From Desulfobacteraceae bacterium (GTDB lineage Bacteria > Desulfobacterota > Desulfobacteria > Desulfobacterales > SURF-15): a DNA stretch of 22,100 bases. Below, piece by piece: positions 7,490 to 14,776 of the stretch. The position numbers and the translations under genes were made by a program. The notes below the pieces were generated by a model. That model had not been told where the DNA came from, ran no database searches, and saw nothing but the letters and a program-made list of their open reading frames with translations. The first letter of the stretch is position 1. Every line of letters starts with the position of its first letter. The stretch lies in the NCBI GenBank assembly GCA_003599475.1, contig QZKK01000187.1:1-22100 (forward strand), in the 5' to 3' direction.

Positions 7490-9094
7490 TCAGTTGGTGT
7501 CGATCTTTTCATCCGAAGACAGTTTATACTGGAAGCTGTCGGCAAGCGCCTGCCAGCTCGCTTCGATGATGTCTTCGGAAACCCCGATGGTATTCCAGAT
7601 GTTGTCCCGGTCGCGGGAGGCGATCAGCACCCTCACCCGCGCAGCGGTTCCTTCGCGCCCGTCGATGACCCGGACTTTAAAATCGACCAGGCGCATGTCT
7701 TCAAGATGCGGATAGAACTTGTCCAGCGCCTTCCGCAGCGCGTTGTCCAGCGCGCTGACCGGCCCGCTCCCTTCGGCCGCCGTGATCTCCTGCCTGCCGT
7801 TTACCGATATCTTGATAGTCGCATGGGCCGTGCAGGGCTGGTTCTTGTCCTTTTCGATGTGCACGCGAAAGGATTCCAATTCGAACAGGGGCTTGAACTG
7901 ATCCGTAAACTTTTGGATCAGAATCTTGAACGATCCGTCCGCCGCATCGAATTGGTACCCCCGCTGTTCCATGCGTTTGACCTCGGATACGATCTTTCTG
8001 CTGTCGAAGCCGTTTGCCCCAAGCTCGACCCCCAGTTCTTTGGCCTTGTACTCCACGTTGCTCTTGCCGGAAAGATCCGATACCAGAACCCGACGTTCGT
8101 TTCCCACGGCTGAAGGATCGATGTGTTCATAAGCCCGGGGGACTTTCATCACCGCACTGACATGGATCCCTCCCTTGTGGGCGAAAGCGCTCTCTCCGAC
8201 AAAAGGCCTGGAGTTGAGCGGAATCATATTGGCGGTTTCACTGACAAATCTCGAAAGCTTCTTCAATTTCCCGAGATTGTACTTCGGAATGCAGGGGAGA
8301 TTCATCTTGAGACGAAGAATCGGAAGGATGGCGGTCAGGTCCGCGTTGCCGCACCGCTCCCCGTAGCCGTTTACGGTTCCCTGAACCATCGTCGCACCCG
8401 CGCGGACGGCAGAGAGGGTATTGGCCACCGCCAGGCCGGAGTCGTTGTGCGTGTGGATGCCGATTCTTCTGCAGGATGCGCCTCCGATCCTTTCGGAGAG
8501 AAACCCCCTGACCGTCTTCAGGATGGATTCGATTTCAAACGGCAGCGAGCCCCCGTTTGTGTCGCAGAAAACGACGGCATCGGCCCCCGCCTCGCAGGCG
8601 GCCCTTATGGTTTCCAACGCATAGGCGCTGTTATCCCGATACCCGTCGAAGAAATGCTCCGCATCGTAGATCACCTCGCGGCCGTGATCCTTGAAATAGC
8701 CGACGGTTCTTCGAATCATTCCGAGATTTTCTGCGAGTGTGTTGTCGTTCATCACTTCGAGAACATGAAGATCCCAGCTCTTGCCGAAAACAGCCACCGT
8801 TTCCACGCCACTTTCCATGAGGGCGGCCACATTCGGATCGTCCTGCGGAAGAACCCGCGGCCGGCAGGTGGAGCCGAAGGCGGTCAGACGAGCGGTTTTG
8901 AATTCGATCCTTTTTGCCAGCTCGAAAAACTCCAGATCCCTCGGATTGGAGCCGGGCCAGCCCCCCTCGATATAGTGGACCCCCAGATCGTCCAGGCGCA
9001 GGGCGATTCGGATCTTTTCCTCCGCCGTGAAGCTGATGTTTTCCCCCTGGGTTCCATCCCTCAAGGTGGTGTCGTAGACAAGGATCGGCTCCAT
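7490..9094 (-). CDS. cimA: (R)-citramalate synthase
   Basis: A 534-residue citramalate synthase of the long CimA type, paralogous to LeuA. It condenses pyruvate with acetyl-CoA, opening the threonine-independent route to isoleucine. The start of the TIM barrel reads YDTTLRDGTQGENISF (Arg12, Asp13); GTQGENIS in place of the GEQSPG of LeuA is typical of this family, as is YIEGGWPGSNPRD. HTHNDSGLAVAN gives the metal ligands, and GYGERCGNADL follows. The C-terminal allosteric domain is complete. AGGAGAAGGA lies just before ATG 9094. The adjacent ilv genes support an isoleucine role over an isopropylmalate one. Its product still needs LeuCD and LeuB, encoded elsewhere. Confidence 0.95.
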   Translation of the reverse strand: MEPILVYDTTLRDGTQGENISFTAEEKIRIALRLDDLGVHYIEGGWPGSNPRDLEFFELAKRIEFKTARLTAFGSTCRPRVLPQDDPNVAALMESGVETVAVFGKSWDLHVLEVMNDNTLAENLGMIRRTVGYFKDHGREVIYDAEHFFDGYRDNSAYALETIRAACEAGADAVVFCDTNGGSLPFEIESILKTVRGFLSERIGGASCRRIGIHTHNDSGLAVANTLSAVRAGATMVQGTVNGYGERCGNADLTAILPILRLKMNLPCIPKYNLGKLKKLSRFVSETANMIPLNSRPFVGESAFAHKGGIHVSAVMKVPRAYEHIDPSAVGNERRVLVSDLSGKSNVEYKAKELGVELGANGFDSRKIVSEVKRMEQRGYQFDAADGSFKILIQKFTDQFKPLFELESFRVHIEKDKNQPCTAHATIKISVNGRQEITAAEGSGPVSALDNALRKALDKFYPHLEDMRLVDFKVRVIDGREGTAARVRVLIASRDRDNIWNTIGVSEDIIEASWQALADSFQYKLSSDEKIDTN

Positions 9095-9213
9095 TCCTTC
9101 TCCTAGTGGACGGTTGAGTGGTCAATCGGTCGAGTGGTCAAATGGTTGCGGATTCTTGGCTCGTTTCCCTTCTCAACGACTCGACCAATCGACCTCTCAA
9201 CCATTCCCGGCCG
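9095..9213. repeat. Inverted word repeat in ilvC-cimA gap
   Basis: Arms at 9112-9129 (GGTTGAGTGGTCAATCGG) and 9185-9202 match as an inverted repeat at 15 of 18 positions. Within the left side the 10-mer GAGTGGTCAA is repeated with a 16-bp period (9116 and 9132). The gap is 119 bp and has no gene. On the mRNA the arms could form a long stem between the ilvC stop and the cimA ribosome-binding site. Confidence 0.7.
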
Positions 9214-10275
9214 TTAGGCCCCGTGCGGCTTCCTGTTTTCCGGACGCAGCGACCGCACCGTTCTTCCGGCGCTCCACATCTCGGAATCGTGGATGACTTT
9301 GAGCTCTTTGCGGAGCTGCTGGCGGTAATCCTCTTTGCTGTTTGCCTCAAGCACCCGCCGGGGCTCCTCACCGTTTGTCACCCGCTTGTAGAGTTTATCG
9401 AAGACCGGAGCGACGGCATCCCGGAACTTGGGCGCCCAGTCCAGCGCGCCTCGCTGCGCGGTGGCGCTGCAGTTTGCAAACATCCAGTCCATCCCGTTTT
9501 GTGCAACCAGCAGGATCAGGCTCTGGGTGAGCTCCTCGACGGTTTCGTTGAAGGCTTCACTGGGGGAGTGGCCGTTTTTCCGGAGGATGTTGTACTGGGC
9601 TTCCATGACCCCGGCCAGGCACCCCATCAGCACTCCGCGCTCGCCGGTAAGATCGCTGAAGACTTCCTTTTCAAAGGTCGTCGGGAAAAGATATGCAGAT
9701 CCGATGGCAATTCCGAGTGCGAGCGTCCGCTCCCTGGCTTTTCCGGTATAATCCTGAAAGATGGCGAAGCTGGAGTTCAGCCCGCTTCCCTCGATGAAGT
9801 TTGTCCGAAGCGTGGTCCCTGAGCCTTTCGGTGCCACCAGGATGACATCCACATTTTCCTGAGGAATGACGTTCGTCTGATCTTTATAGGTGATCGAAAA
9901 CCCGTGCGAGAAGTAGAGCGCATTTCCTTCGTCCAGGCAAGCCTTTACGGTCGGCCAGGTCGCCACCTGGCCGGCATCGGAGAGCAGATACTGGATAATG
10001 GTCCCCTTCCGGGCGGCTTCTTCGACGGAGAAAAGCGTTTCCCCCGGAACCCAGCCGTCCTTTACCGCCTTCTCCCATGTCGCACCGCCCGGTCTCTGGC
10101 CGACGATGACGCGGAGCCCGTTGTCCCGCATATTCAGCGCCTGTCCCGGCCCCTGAACGCCGTATCCGAGGACCGCGATGGTTTCATCTTTCAGAACTTC
10201 CCGCGCCTTTTCGAGCGGGAACTCTTCGATTGTAATCACTTCTTCCACAACTCCGCCAAAATCGATCTTTGCCAT
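9214..10275 (-). CDS. ilvC: Ketol-acid reductoisomerase
   Basis: A 353-residue enzyme that converts 2-acetolactate or 2-aceto-2-hydroxybutyrate, with NADPH and Mg2+, to the dihydroxy acids of valine and isoleucine synthesis. The Rossmann motif is GYGVQGPGQAL (37-47) and the cofactor loop is VIVGQRPGGATW. His124 (YFSHGF), Lys150 (VAPKGSG), Asp208 and Glu212 (SDLTGERG) match catalytic and metal sites. NGHSPSEAFNETVEELTQS and ANCSATAQRGALDW make it look like the fungal Ilv5 / Bacteroidetes subtype rather than the common short class I or the E. coli class II enzymes. Start 10275 has AAAGGAGGAAATC ahead of it; the open frame upstream is made of tandem repeats. Confidence 0.96.
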   Translation of the reverse strand: MAKIDFGGVVEEVITIEEFPLEKAREVLKDETIAVLGYGVQGPGQALNMRDNGLRVIVGQRPGGATWEKAVKDGWVPGETLFSVEEAARKGTIIQYLLSDAGQVATWPTVKACLDEGNALYFSHGFSITYKDQTNVIPQENVDVILVAPKGSGTTLRTNFIEGSGLNSSFAIFQDYTGKARERTLALGIAIGSAYLFPTTFEKEVFSDLTGERGVLMGCLAGVMEAQYNILRKNGHSPSEAFNETVEELTQSLILLVAQNGMDWMFANCSATAQRGALDWAPKFRDAVAPVFDKLYKRVTNGEEPRRVLEANSKEDYRQQLRKELKVIHDSEMWSAGRTVRSLRPENRKPHGA

Positions 10276-10294
10276 GATTTCCTCCTTTTGGGTT

Positions 10295-10364
10295 AAAATC
10301 CGAAATCCTAAATTCGAAATCCGAAACAAATTCGAAATCCGAAATCTAAAATCCAATATCTAAA
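10295..10364 (+). repeat. Tandem word repeat (CGAAATC-type, 18-bp unit)
   Basis: Two tandem copies of the 18-mer AAATTCGAAATCCGAAAC (10310-10327 and 10328-10345; 17 of 18 identical) sit inside a longer array of CGAAATC / TAAAATC words. It is AT-rich, unlike the genes around it. Confidence 0.85.
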
Positions 10365-10425
10365 CAGTCGAACATCCAATGAGTTGAAGAACCCGGAACT
10401 GTTGCTGACACCTGAAACCCGACAC

Positions 10426-10470
10426 CTGAACACTGAAGCCCTGAACACTGAAGCCCTGAACACTGAACAC
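10426..10470 (+). repeat. 15-bp tandem repeat x3
   Basis: Two perfect copies of CTGAACACTGAAGCC and a third ending in ACAC, right next to the ilvN stop. The CTGAACACTGAA core is the reverse complement of the word repeated in the cimA-leuA gap. Confidence 0.9.
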
Positions 10471-10472
10471 TT

Positions 10473-10964
10473 CTATTTTGGCTCCCGGAAGAGCGCGATG
10501 ATGCCGGTGCGCGCGATCTCCTTGATGCCGATCGGCTTCAACAAGGTCAGGATGGCCGACAGTTTTCCCTCGTTGCCGGTCACTTCGATCGTATAGTGCT
10601 CCCGGCCCACATCGACGATTTTGGCGCGAAAAATATCGACGATCCGAAGGATTTCCGCCCGATGTTCGGTTTTCGCCTTGACCTTGATCAGGAGCATCTC
10701 CCGTTCCACGTATTCGGAGCCGGTCAACTCATAGACTTTGATCACGTTGATCAGCTTGTTGAGCTGTTTGTTGATCTGCTCGACCACAGGGGCATTGGCC
10801 TTGGTGACGATGGTAATCCGGGATACCGAGGGGTCCAGGGTCTCCGCCACGCAGAGGCTATCGATGTTGTACCCCCTTCCGCTGAAAAGGCTTACGATCC
10901 GGGAGAGAACCCCGGGTTGATTGTCGACAAGAAGCGACAGCACATGTTTGTCTTCCGCCATCAT
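10473..10964 (-). CDS. ilvN: Acetolactate synthase small (regulatory) subunit
   Basis: A 163-residue protein (the length of E. coli IlvH) from ATG 10964, chosen because AAAGGAAACGGGA precedes it; ATG 11000 would add 12 residues without a ribosome-binding site. An N-terminal ACT domain (about 4-80; [17 protein letters not shown], then [11 protein letters not shown]) binds valine in the family and mediates feedback inhibition. The second ACT-like half carries [10 protein letters not shown] and [15 protein letters not shown]. It partners with IlvB, encoded just upstream (47 bases from its stop), and raises activity while giving allosteric control. The symbol ilvN is used for the ilvB partner; ilvH would be equally acceptable. 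Confidence 0.95.
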   Translation of the reverse strand: MMAEDKHVLSLLVDNQPGVLSRIVSLFSGRGYNIDSLCVAETLDPSVSRITIVTKANAPVVEQINKQLNKLINVIKVYELTGSEYVEREMLLIKVKAKTEHRAEILRIVDIFRAKIVDVGREHYTIEVTGNEGKLSAILTLLKPIGIKEIARTGIIALFREPK

Positions 10965-11011
10965 TCCCGTTTCCTTTGAATTCGTTTCCGCTCGATCCAT
11001 ATAGAGCGATG

Positions 11012-12694
11012 CTAAACCAGCAGCATTTCAGTGATCGGAGCCCCTGCCGGCACCATCGGATAGACGCCTTCTTCCGGTTCCACCACAAAATCCATGATCA
11101 CCGGTTTGTGAATCGAAAGCCCCTCTTTGAGCACCTTCTCCACCTCATCGGGTTTTACCGCCCTCAGGCCGACAGCACCGTAGGCTTCCGCCAGCTTGAC
11201 GAAATCGGGTGCATGGTCCATGCAGGTGCAGGAATAGCAGCGATCGTAAAAGAGCTCCTGCCACTGTCGAACCATCCCGAGAAAGCGGTTGTTTAAGATA
11301 ACGATCTTGATCGGCAGGTTGCACTGTACGGCGGTTGCCATTTCCTGGATGTTCATCTGGATGCTCGCATCTCCGGCGATATCGACCACAAGCTTGTCCG
11401 GGCATGCAAACTGGGCCCCGATGGCCGCCGGAAACCCGAATCCCATGGTCCCTAGCCCGCCGGAGGTGACGAAACGGTTCGGCTCGTCGAACTGATAGTA
11501 CTGAGCCGCCCACATCTGGTTCTGCCCGACTTCCGTCGTCACGATGGCCTTGCCGCCGGTCAGTTGGTAGAGTTTTTCGACGACAAACTGCGGCTTGATA
11601 ACCTCCTGCTGTTCATAGGCCAGGGGGTTGCTTTCTTTCCATTGCCGGATCCTTTCCAGCCACTCCATCCGCTTTCCCTTTGGATCGATGCTCGATTCAT
11701 CCGCCAGCCGGTTCAGATGCTGCAGGGTGATCTTGCAGTCTCCGACGATCGGCACCGCCACCGGAATGTTCTTGCGGATGGAGGTCGGATCGATATCGAT
11801 GTGAACGATCTTTGCCTGTGAGGCGAACCTGTCGGTCTTTCCGGTCACCCGGTCATCGAAGCGCACGCCGATGGCAACGATCAGATCGCTTTCCCCGGAG
11901 CACATGTTGGCCCGATAGGTGCCGTGCATGCCGATCATTCCGAGGCAGAGCGGATCCGTGCCCGGAAACGCCCCCAATCCCATCAGCGAGGTGGTCACCG
12001 GAATCCGGGTTTTGCGGGCAAATTGCGTCAACTCACCGGAGGCCTTGGAGAGAATCACTCCGCCGCCGGCAAAGATCATCGGCTTTTCTGCTTCTTCGAT
12101 CAGCCGGATGACCTTGTAGAGCTGCTTCATATTCGGATTGTAGGTCGGGTTGTAGGATCGGACTTCGATCTTTTCCGGCTCCTTGTATGAGATCGTGGCC
12201 TTGATGATGTTTTTCGGCAAATCGACCAGCACGGGGCCGGGGCGCCCCGAACGGGCGATGTGAAAGGCCTCCTTGAGGATCTGGGCCAGATCTTCGGTCC
12301 TTCCGACCAGATAGTTGTGCTTGGTGCACGGGCGGGTGATGCCGACGATATCGACTTCCTGGAATGCATCGTTTCCGATCAGTTCTGTCGGAACCTGTCC
12401 CGTGAGGATGACAACCGGGATCGAATCCATATAGGCGTTGGCAATGCCTGTAACCGTGTTTGTCGCACCCGGTCCGGATGTCACCAGGCAGACCCCGACT
12501 TTTCCGCTCACACGCGCGTAACCGTCCGCTGCGTGGATGGCGGCCTGTTCGTGGCGCACCAGCACGTGCTGCAGATCGGTCCTGGCAAGCTCATGATAGA
12601 TGTCAAGCACGGCTCCGCCGGGGTATCCGAAGATTGTCTCCACCCCTTCCTCTTTGAGCACTTTCATCAGAATCTGTGCACCGGTGAGTTTCAT
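11012..12694 (-). CDS. ilvB: Acetolactate synthase large (catalytic) subunit
   Basis: A 560-residue biosynthetic acetohydroxyacid synthase. It joins pyruvate with a second pyruvate (valine, leucine) or with 2-oxobutyrate (isoleucine), using thiamine diphosphate, Mg2+ and FAD. The N-terminal domain has [11 protein letters not shown] and [16 protein letters not shown] with the activating Glu49; [16 protein letters not shown] and [11 protein letters not shown] (FAD region) follow. The ThDP motif begins GDASIQMN, ahead of [13 protein letters not shown]; the latter is typical of anabolic AHAS and absent from catabolic AlsS. The C-terminus, [12 protein letters not shown], is usual. GAGG lies about 11 bases before the ATG. 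ilvN follows directly. Confidence 0.97.
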   Translation of the reverse strand: MKLTGAQILMKVLKEEGVETIFGYPGGAVLDIYHELARTDLQHVLVRHEQAAIHAADGYARVSGKVGVCLVTSGPGATNTVTGIANAYMDSIPVVILTGQVPTELIGNDAFQEVDIVGITRPCTKHNYLVGRTEDLAQILKEAFHIARSGRPGPVLVDLPKNIIKATISYKEPEKIEVRSYNPTYNPNMKQLYKVIRLIEEAEKPMIFAGGGVILSKASGELTQFARKTRIPVTTSLMGLGAFPGTDPLCLGMIGMHGTYRANMCSGESDLIVAIGVRFDDRVTGKTDRFASQAKIVHIDIDPTSIRKNIPVAVPIVGDCKITLQHLNRLADESSIDPKGKRMEWLERIRQWKESNPLAYEQQEVIKPQFVVEKLYQLTGGKAIVTTEVGQNQMWAAQYYQFDEPNRFVTSGGLGTMGFGFPAAIGAQFACPDKLVVDIAGDASIQMNIQEMATAVQCNLPIKIVILNNRFLGMVRQWQELFYDRCYSCTCMDHAPDFVKLAEAYGAVGLRAVKPDEVEKVLKEGLSIHKPVIMDFVVEPEEGVYPMVPAGAPITEMLLV

Positions 12695-12766
12695 AATCCA
12701 TATTTCCTCAATCGTAATAGTTGATCCGAGAACTCTGACTCATTTGTACGGGTAATTTGCATTTTA

Positions 12767-12834
12767 GAGGTTTCGGGTTTCAGGTGTCAGTTTGGGAGCG
12801 CGTCTGAAACCTGAACACTGAAACCTGAAACCTC
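12767..12834. repeat. Inverted word repeat in ilvD-ilvB gap
   Basis: Two 24-base arms (12767-12790 and 12811-12834) match as an inverted repeat at 20 of 24 positions around a 20-base loop. The arms are built from the words GGTTTC, TTCAGTGTTCAG and TTTCAGGTGTCAG. It lies between the ilvD stop and the ilvB start and would form a stem in the mRNA; no T-tail follows on the minus strand, so it is not an obvious terminator. The rest of the 148-bp gap shows nothing. Confidence 0.75.
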
Positions 12835-12842
12835 CGACTCGG

Positions 12843-14504
12843 CTACCTGAGCACCGCTCCTTCGCTCCCGGAAGATACCATCCGGGCGTACCGGGCAAGA
12901 TATCCGGTTTTGATCTTCGGCTCCGGAGGAGTCCACCCGGAGAGCCTCTTTTTCAACTCTTCATCGGAAATCTTCAGTGTGAGCGTCCGTCCGGGGATGT
13001 CGATTGCGATCCGATCCCCTTCTTTTACTGCGGCGATCGGTCCGCCCTGCATGGCTTCCGGCGAGATATGCCCGATCGATGCCCCCCTCGACCCCCCGGA
13101 AAATCGACCGTCCGTGATCAGCGCCACATGGGCGTCCAGGCCCATGCCGGCAATGGCGGCCGTAGGCGTCAGCATCTCCTGCATCCCCGGCCCCCCCATC
13201 GGGCCTTCATACCGGACCACCAGGACATCGCCCTTATTGATTTTGCCGGACAAAATGGCCCGGCTGACTTCCTCTTCGGAGTCAAATACCCTTGCCGGCC
13301 CTTCGTGCCGCAGCATCGCTTCGAGCACCGCGGACTGTTTGACCACGCAGCCCTGGGGGGCGAGGTTTCCGAAGAGTGCAGCCAGGCCGCCCTGGGCATG
13401 ATACGGGGTTTCCATGGGGCGGATGATCTCCCTGTCCAGCACCTCGACCCCTTCGAGGTTTTCGGCTACGGTTCTGCCGGTGACCGTCAGGCACCTGCCG
13501 TCGATCATCCCTGCACGGTAGAGCTCCTGCATGACGGCCTGAATGCCGCCTGCACGATCCAGTTCTTCGAGGTGGTGTTTCCCGCCCGGGCTCATGGAGC
13601 AAAGATGCGGTGAGGCCTTGCTGACCTCGTTGATCAGATGGAGATCGAATTCGATTCCTGCCTCACCGGCAAGTGCGGCCAGGTGCAATGCGGTATTGGT
13701 GGAGCATCCCAGGGCCATATCGACGGTCAATGCGTTTCGAAAGGCTCTTTCGGTCAGTATTTTCCGGGGCGTGATCCCTTTTTCGATCATTTCAACGATC
13801 TTCATGCCCGCTGTTTTTGCCAGGCGAATGCGGGCGGACATCACCGCCGGAATGGTGCCGTTTCCCGGCAAGGCAAGGCCGATGGCTTCGGAGAGGCAGT
13901 TCATCGAATTTGCCGTAAACATGCCCGAACACGACCCGCAGGTCGGACATGCCGCTTCCTCGTACTGGGCCAGTTCCTTTTCGCTCATCTTTCCTGCGCG
14001 GACCGCCCCCACACACTCGAAGACGGTGATGAGATCCACCTTTTTATTGTTCGGGAGCCTCCCGACCAGCATGGGACCGCCGCTCATGACGATGGCCGGC
14101 ACATCGAGCCGGGCAGCCGCCATCATCATGCCGGGAACGATCTTGTCGCAGTTGGGCACAAGGACCAACGCATCGAATGCATGCCCGGCGGCCATCACTT
14201 CGATGGAATCTGCAATCAACTCCCGGCTCGCCAGAGAGTACTTCATTCCGACGTGGTTCATGGCGATGCCGTCGCAGACACCGATGGTCCCGAATTCGAT
14301 CGGGGTTCCTCCAGCCATGTAGATGCCCGCCTTTACGGCTTCGACGATCTTATCCAAGTGGGCATGTCCAGGTATGATCTGGTTTCCCGAGTTGGCAATC
14401 CCTACCAGCGGACGCTCGATTTCCGCATCCGTGTACCCGATGGCCTTGAACAGCGATCGGTGCGGAGCCCTCTCCACTCCTTTTTTTGCGGTGTCGCTTT
14501 TCAT
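12843..14504 (-). CDS. ilvD: Dihydroxy-acid dehydratase
   Basis: A 553-residue IlvD/Edd-family Fe-S dehydratase that turns the IlvC products into 2-oxoisovalerate and 2-oxo-3-methylvalerate. Visible motifs are [29 protein letters not shown] (Cys119), [18 protein letters not shown] (Cys186, 189, 192) and [11 protein letters not shown] near the C-terminus. At the position of the PCN motif of many [2Fe-2S] members it has VxPGHAHL-like IIPGHAHL, as in E. coli IlvD, which has an oxygen-labile [4Fe-4S] cluster; the cluster type here is inferred. AAGGGGAAAATGC precedes the ATG. It is the first gene after the attenuator, so the leader controls it and the five genes behind it. Confidence 0.97.
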   Translation of the reverse strand: MKSDTAKKGVERAPHRSLFKAIGYTDAEIERPLVGIANSGNQIIPGHAHLDKIVEAVKAGIYMAGGTPIEFGTIGVCDGIAMNHVGMKYSLASRELIADSIEVMAAGHAFDALVLVPNCDKIVPGMMMAAARLDVPAIVMSGGPMLVGRLPNNKKVDLITVFECVGAVRAGKMSEKELAQYEEAACPTCGSCSGMFTANSMNCLSEAIGLALPGNGTIPAVMSARIRLAKTAGMKIVEMIEKGITPRKILTERAFRNALTVDMALGCSTNTALHLAALAGEAGIEFDLHLINEVSKASPHLCSMSPGGKHHLEELDRAGGIQAVMQELYRAGMIDGRCLTVTGRTVAENLEGVEVLDREIIRPMETPYHAQGGLAALFGNLAPQGCVVKQSAVLEAMLRHEGPARVFDSEEEVSRAILSGKINKGDVLVVRYEGPMGGPGMQEMLTPTAAIAGMGLDAHVALITDGRFSGGSRGASIGHISPEAMQGGPIAAVKEGDRIAIDIPGRTLTLKISDEELKKRLSGWTPPEPKIKTGYLARYARMVSSGSEGAVLR

Positions 14505-14538
14505 GCATTTTCCCCTTTCGAAGTCGATTTTTCACAAA

Positions 14539-14580
14539 AAAAAATCCGTTACCGCCTTGGGGGCTGGTAACGGATTTTTT
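14539..14580 (-). terminator. Rho-independent attenuator before ilvD
   Basis: A 15-bp perfect inverted repeat (14539-14553 and 14566-14580), GC core CCGTTACC/GGTAACGG flanked by A:T pairs, with a 12-base loop. On the minus strand it is followed by nine Ts (14544 down to 14536). It lies 35 bases before ilvD and 18 after the leader peptide stop, the standard place for a transcription attenuator. Confidence 0.9.
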
Positions 14581-14598
14581 ACTTGATATTTGGGTGAA

Positions 14599-14697
14599 TC
14601 AGGCCATTACCGACCCCCTTGCCTCGCAGCAGGCTACACCTACTACGAGGATGAGAATAAGGAGAATAAGGGAGATAATGGCTGAAACCGGTTTCAT
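14599..14697 (-). CDS. Branched-chain leader peptide (IlvL-like)
   Basis: A 33-codon ORF read by eye: MKPVSAIISL, ILLILILVVG, VACCEARGSVMA, stop. Thirteen of fifteen residues from 7 to 21 are Ile, Leu or Val, and the C-terminus (ACCEARGSVMA) recalls that of the enterobacterial ilvL peptide. It lies between a promoter and the attenuator, upstream of ilvD. Ribosomes short of charged Ile, Leu or Val tRNA would stall in the run. The ribosome-binding site is weak (TTTAGAG about 13 bases upstream), so the start is less sure than the frame. It could also pass for a small lipoprotein signal sequence, but nothing follows the cysteines except eight residues, and the context argues for a leader peptide. 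Confidence 0.8.
   Translation of the reverse strand: MKPVSAIISLILLILILVVGVACCEARGSVMA
14604..14650 (-). promoter_or_regulatory. Attenuator pairing segments (pause hairpin, antiterminator arm)
   Basis: Minus-strand RNA. Segment 1 (14639-14650, CCUCGUAGUAGG) pairs with segment 2 (14622-14633, CCUGCUGCGAGG): 12 pairs, two of them G-U, with a 5-base loop; it covers the Leu-Val-Val codons. A second element (14604-14618, GGGGGUCGGUAAUGG) can pair with 14559-14573, the 5' arm and loop of the terminator (14 of 15 positions, two G-U), which would prevent the terminator from forming. A ribosome finishing the leader would cover 14604-14618 and let the terminator form. Confidence 0.7.
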
Positions 14698-14746
14698 TTG
14701 TTCAATAAACTCTAAACTTTTTTAGATCTTTTTTTCAGATATCGAT

Positions 14747-14776
14747 CCTATAGAGGACCCAGGGCCTGGCTGTCAA
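14747..14776 (-). promoter_or_regulatory. ilv promoter (sigma70-type)
   Basis: On the minus strand: perfect -35 TTGACA (14771-14776), an 18-bp spacer and a -10 TATAGG (14747-14752). The -35 box overlaps the TGA stop of the aminotransferase gene. Transcription would start near 14740, about 43 bases ahead of the leader ATG. Confidence 0.7.

Larger units (their letters stand above)
10276..10472. other. ilvN-ilvC gap filled with word repeats
   Basis: A 197-bp gap between ilvN and ilvC without a gene. It consists largely of two tandem repeat blocks (10295-10364 and 10426-10470) plus the 13-mer CTGACACCTGAAA near 10414, whose exact reverse complement occurs near 12778 in the ilvB-ilvD gap. Confidence 0.6.

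Noticed and set aside
10276..10356. N-terminal extension of IlvC
   Set aside because: The extra 27 residues (repeating FRISNL) are translated tandem repeat DNA; a strong ribosome-binding site lies before ATG 10275.
10426..10470. CRISPR-like array
   Set aside because: The 15-bp units are directly adjacent, without spacers, and no cas gene is present.
14599..14697. Small lipoprotein instead of a leader peptide
   Set aside because: The hydrophobic run and cysteines resemble a lipobox, but the mature part would be about ten residues and the ORF lies in a complete attenuator layout before ilvD.
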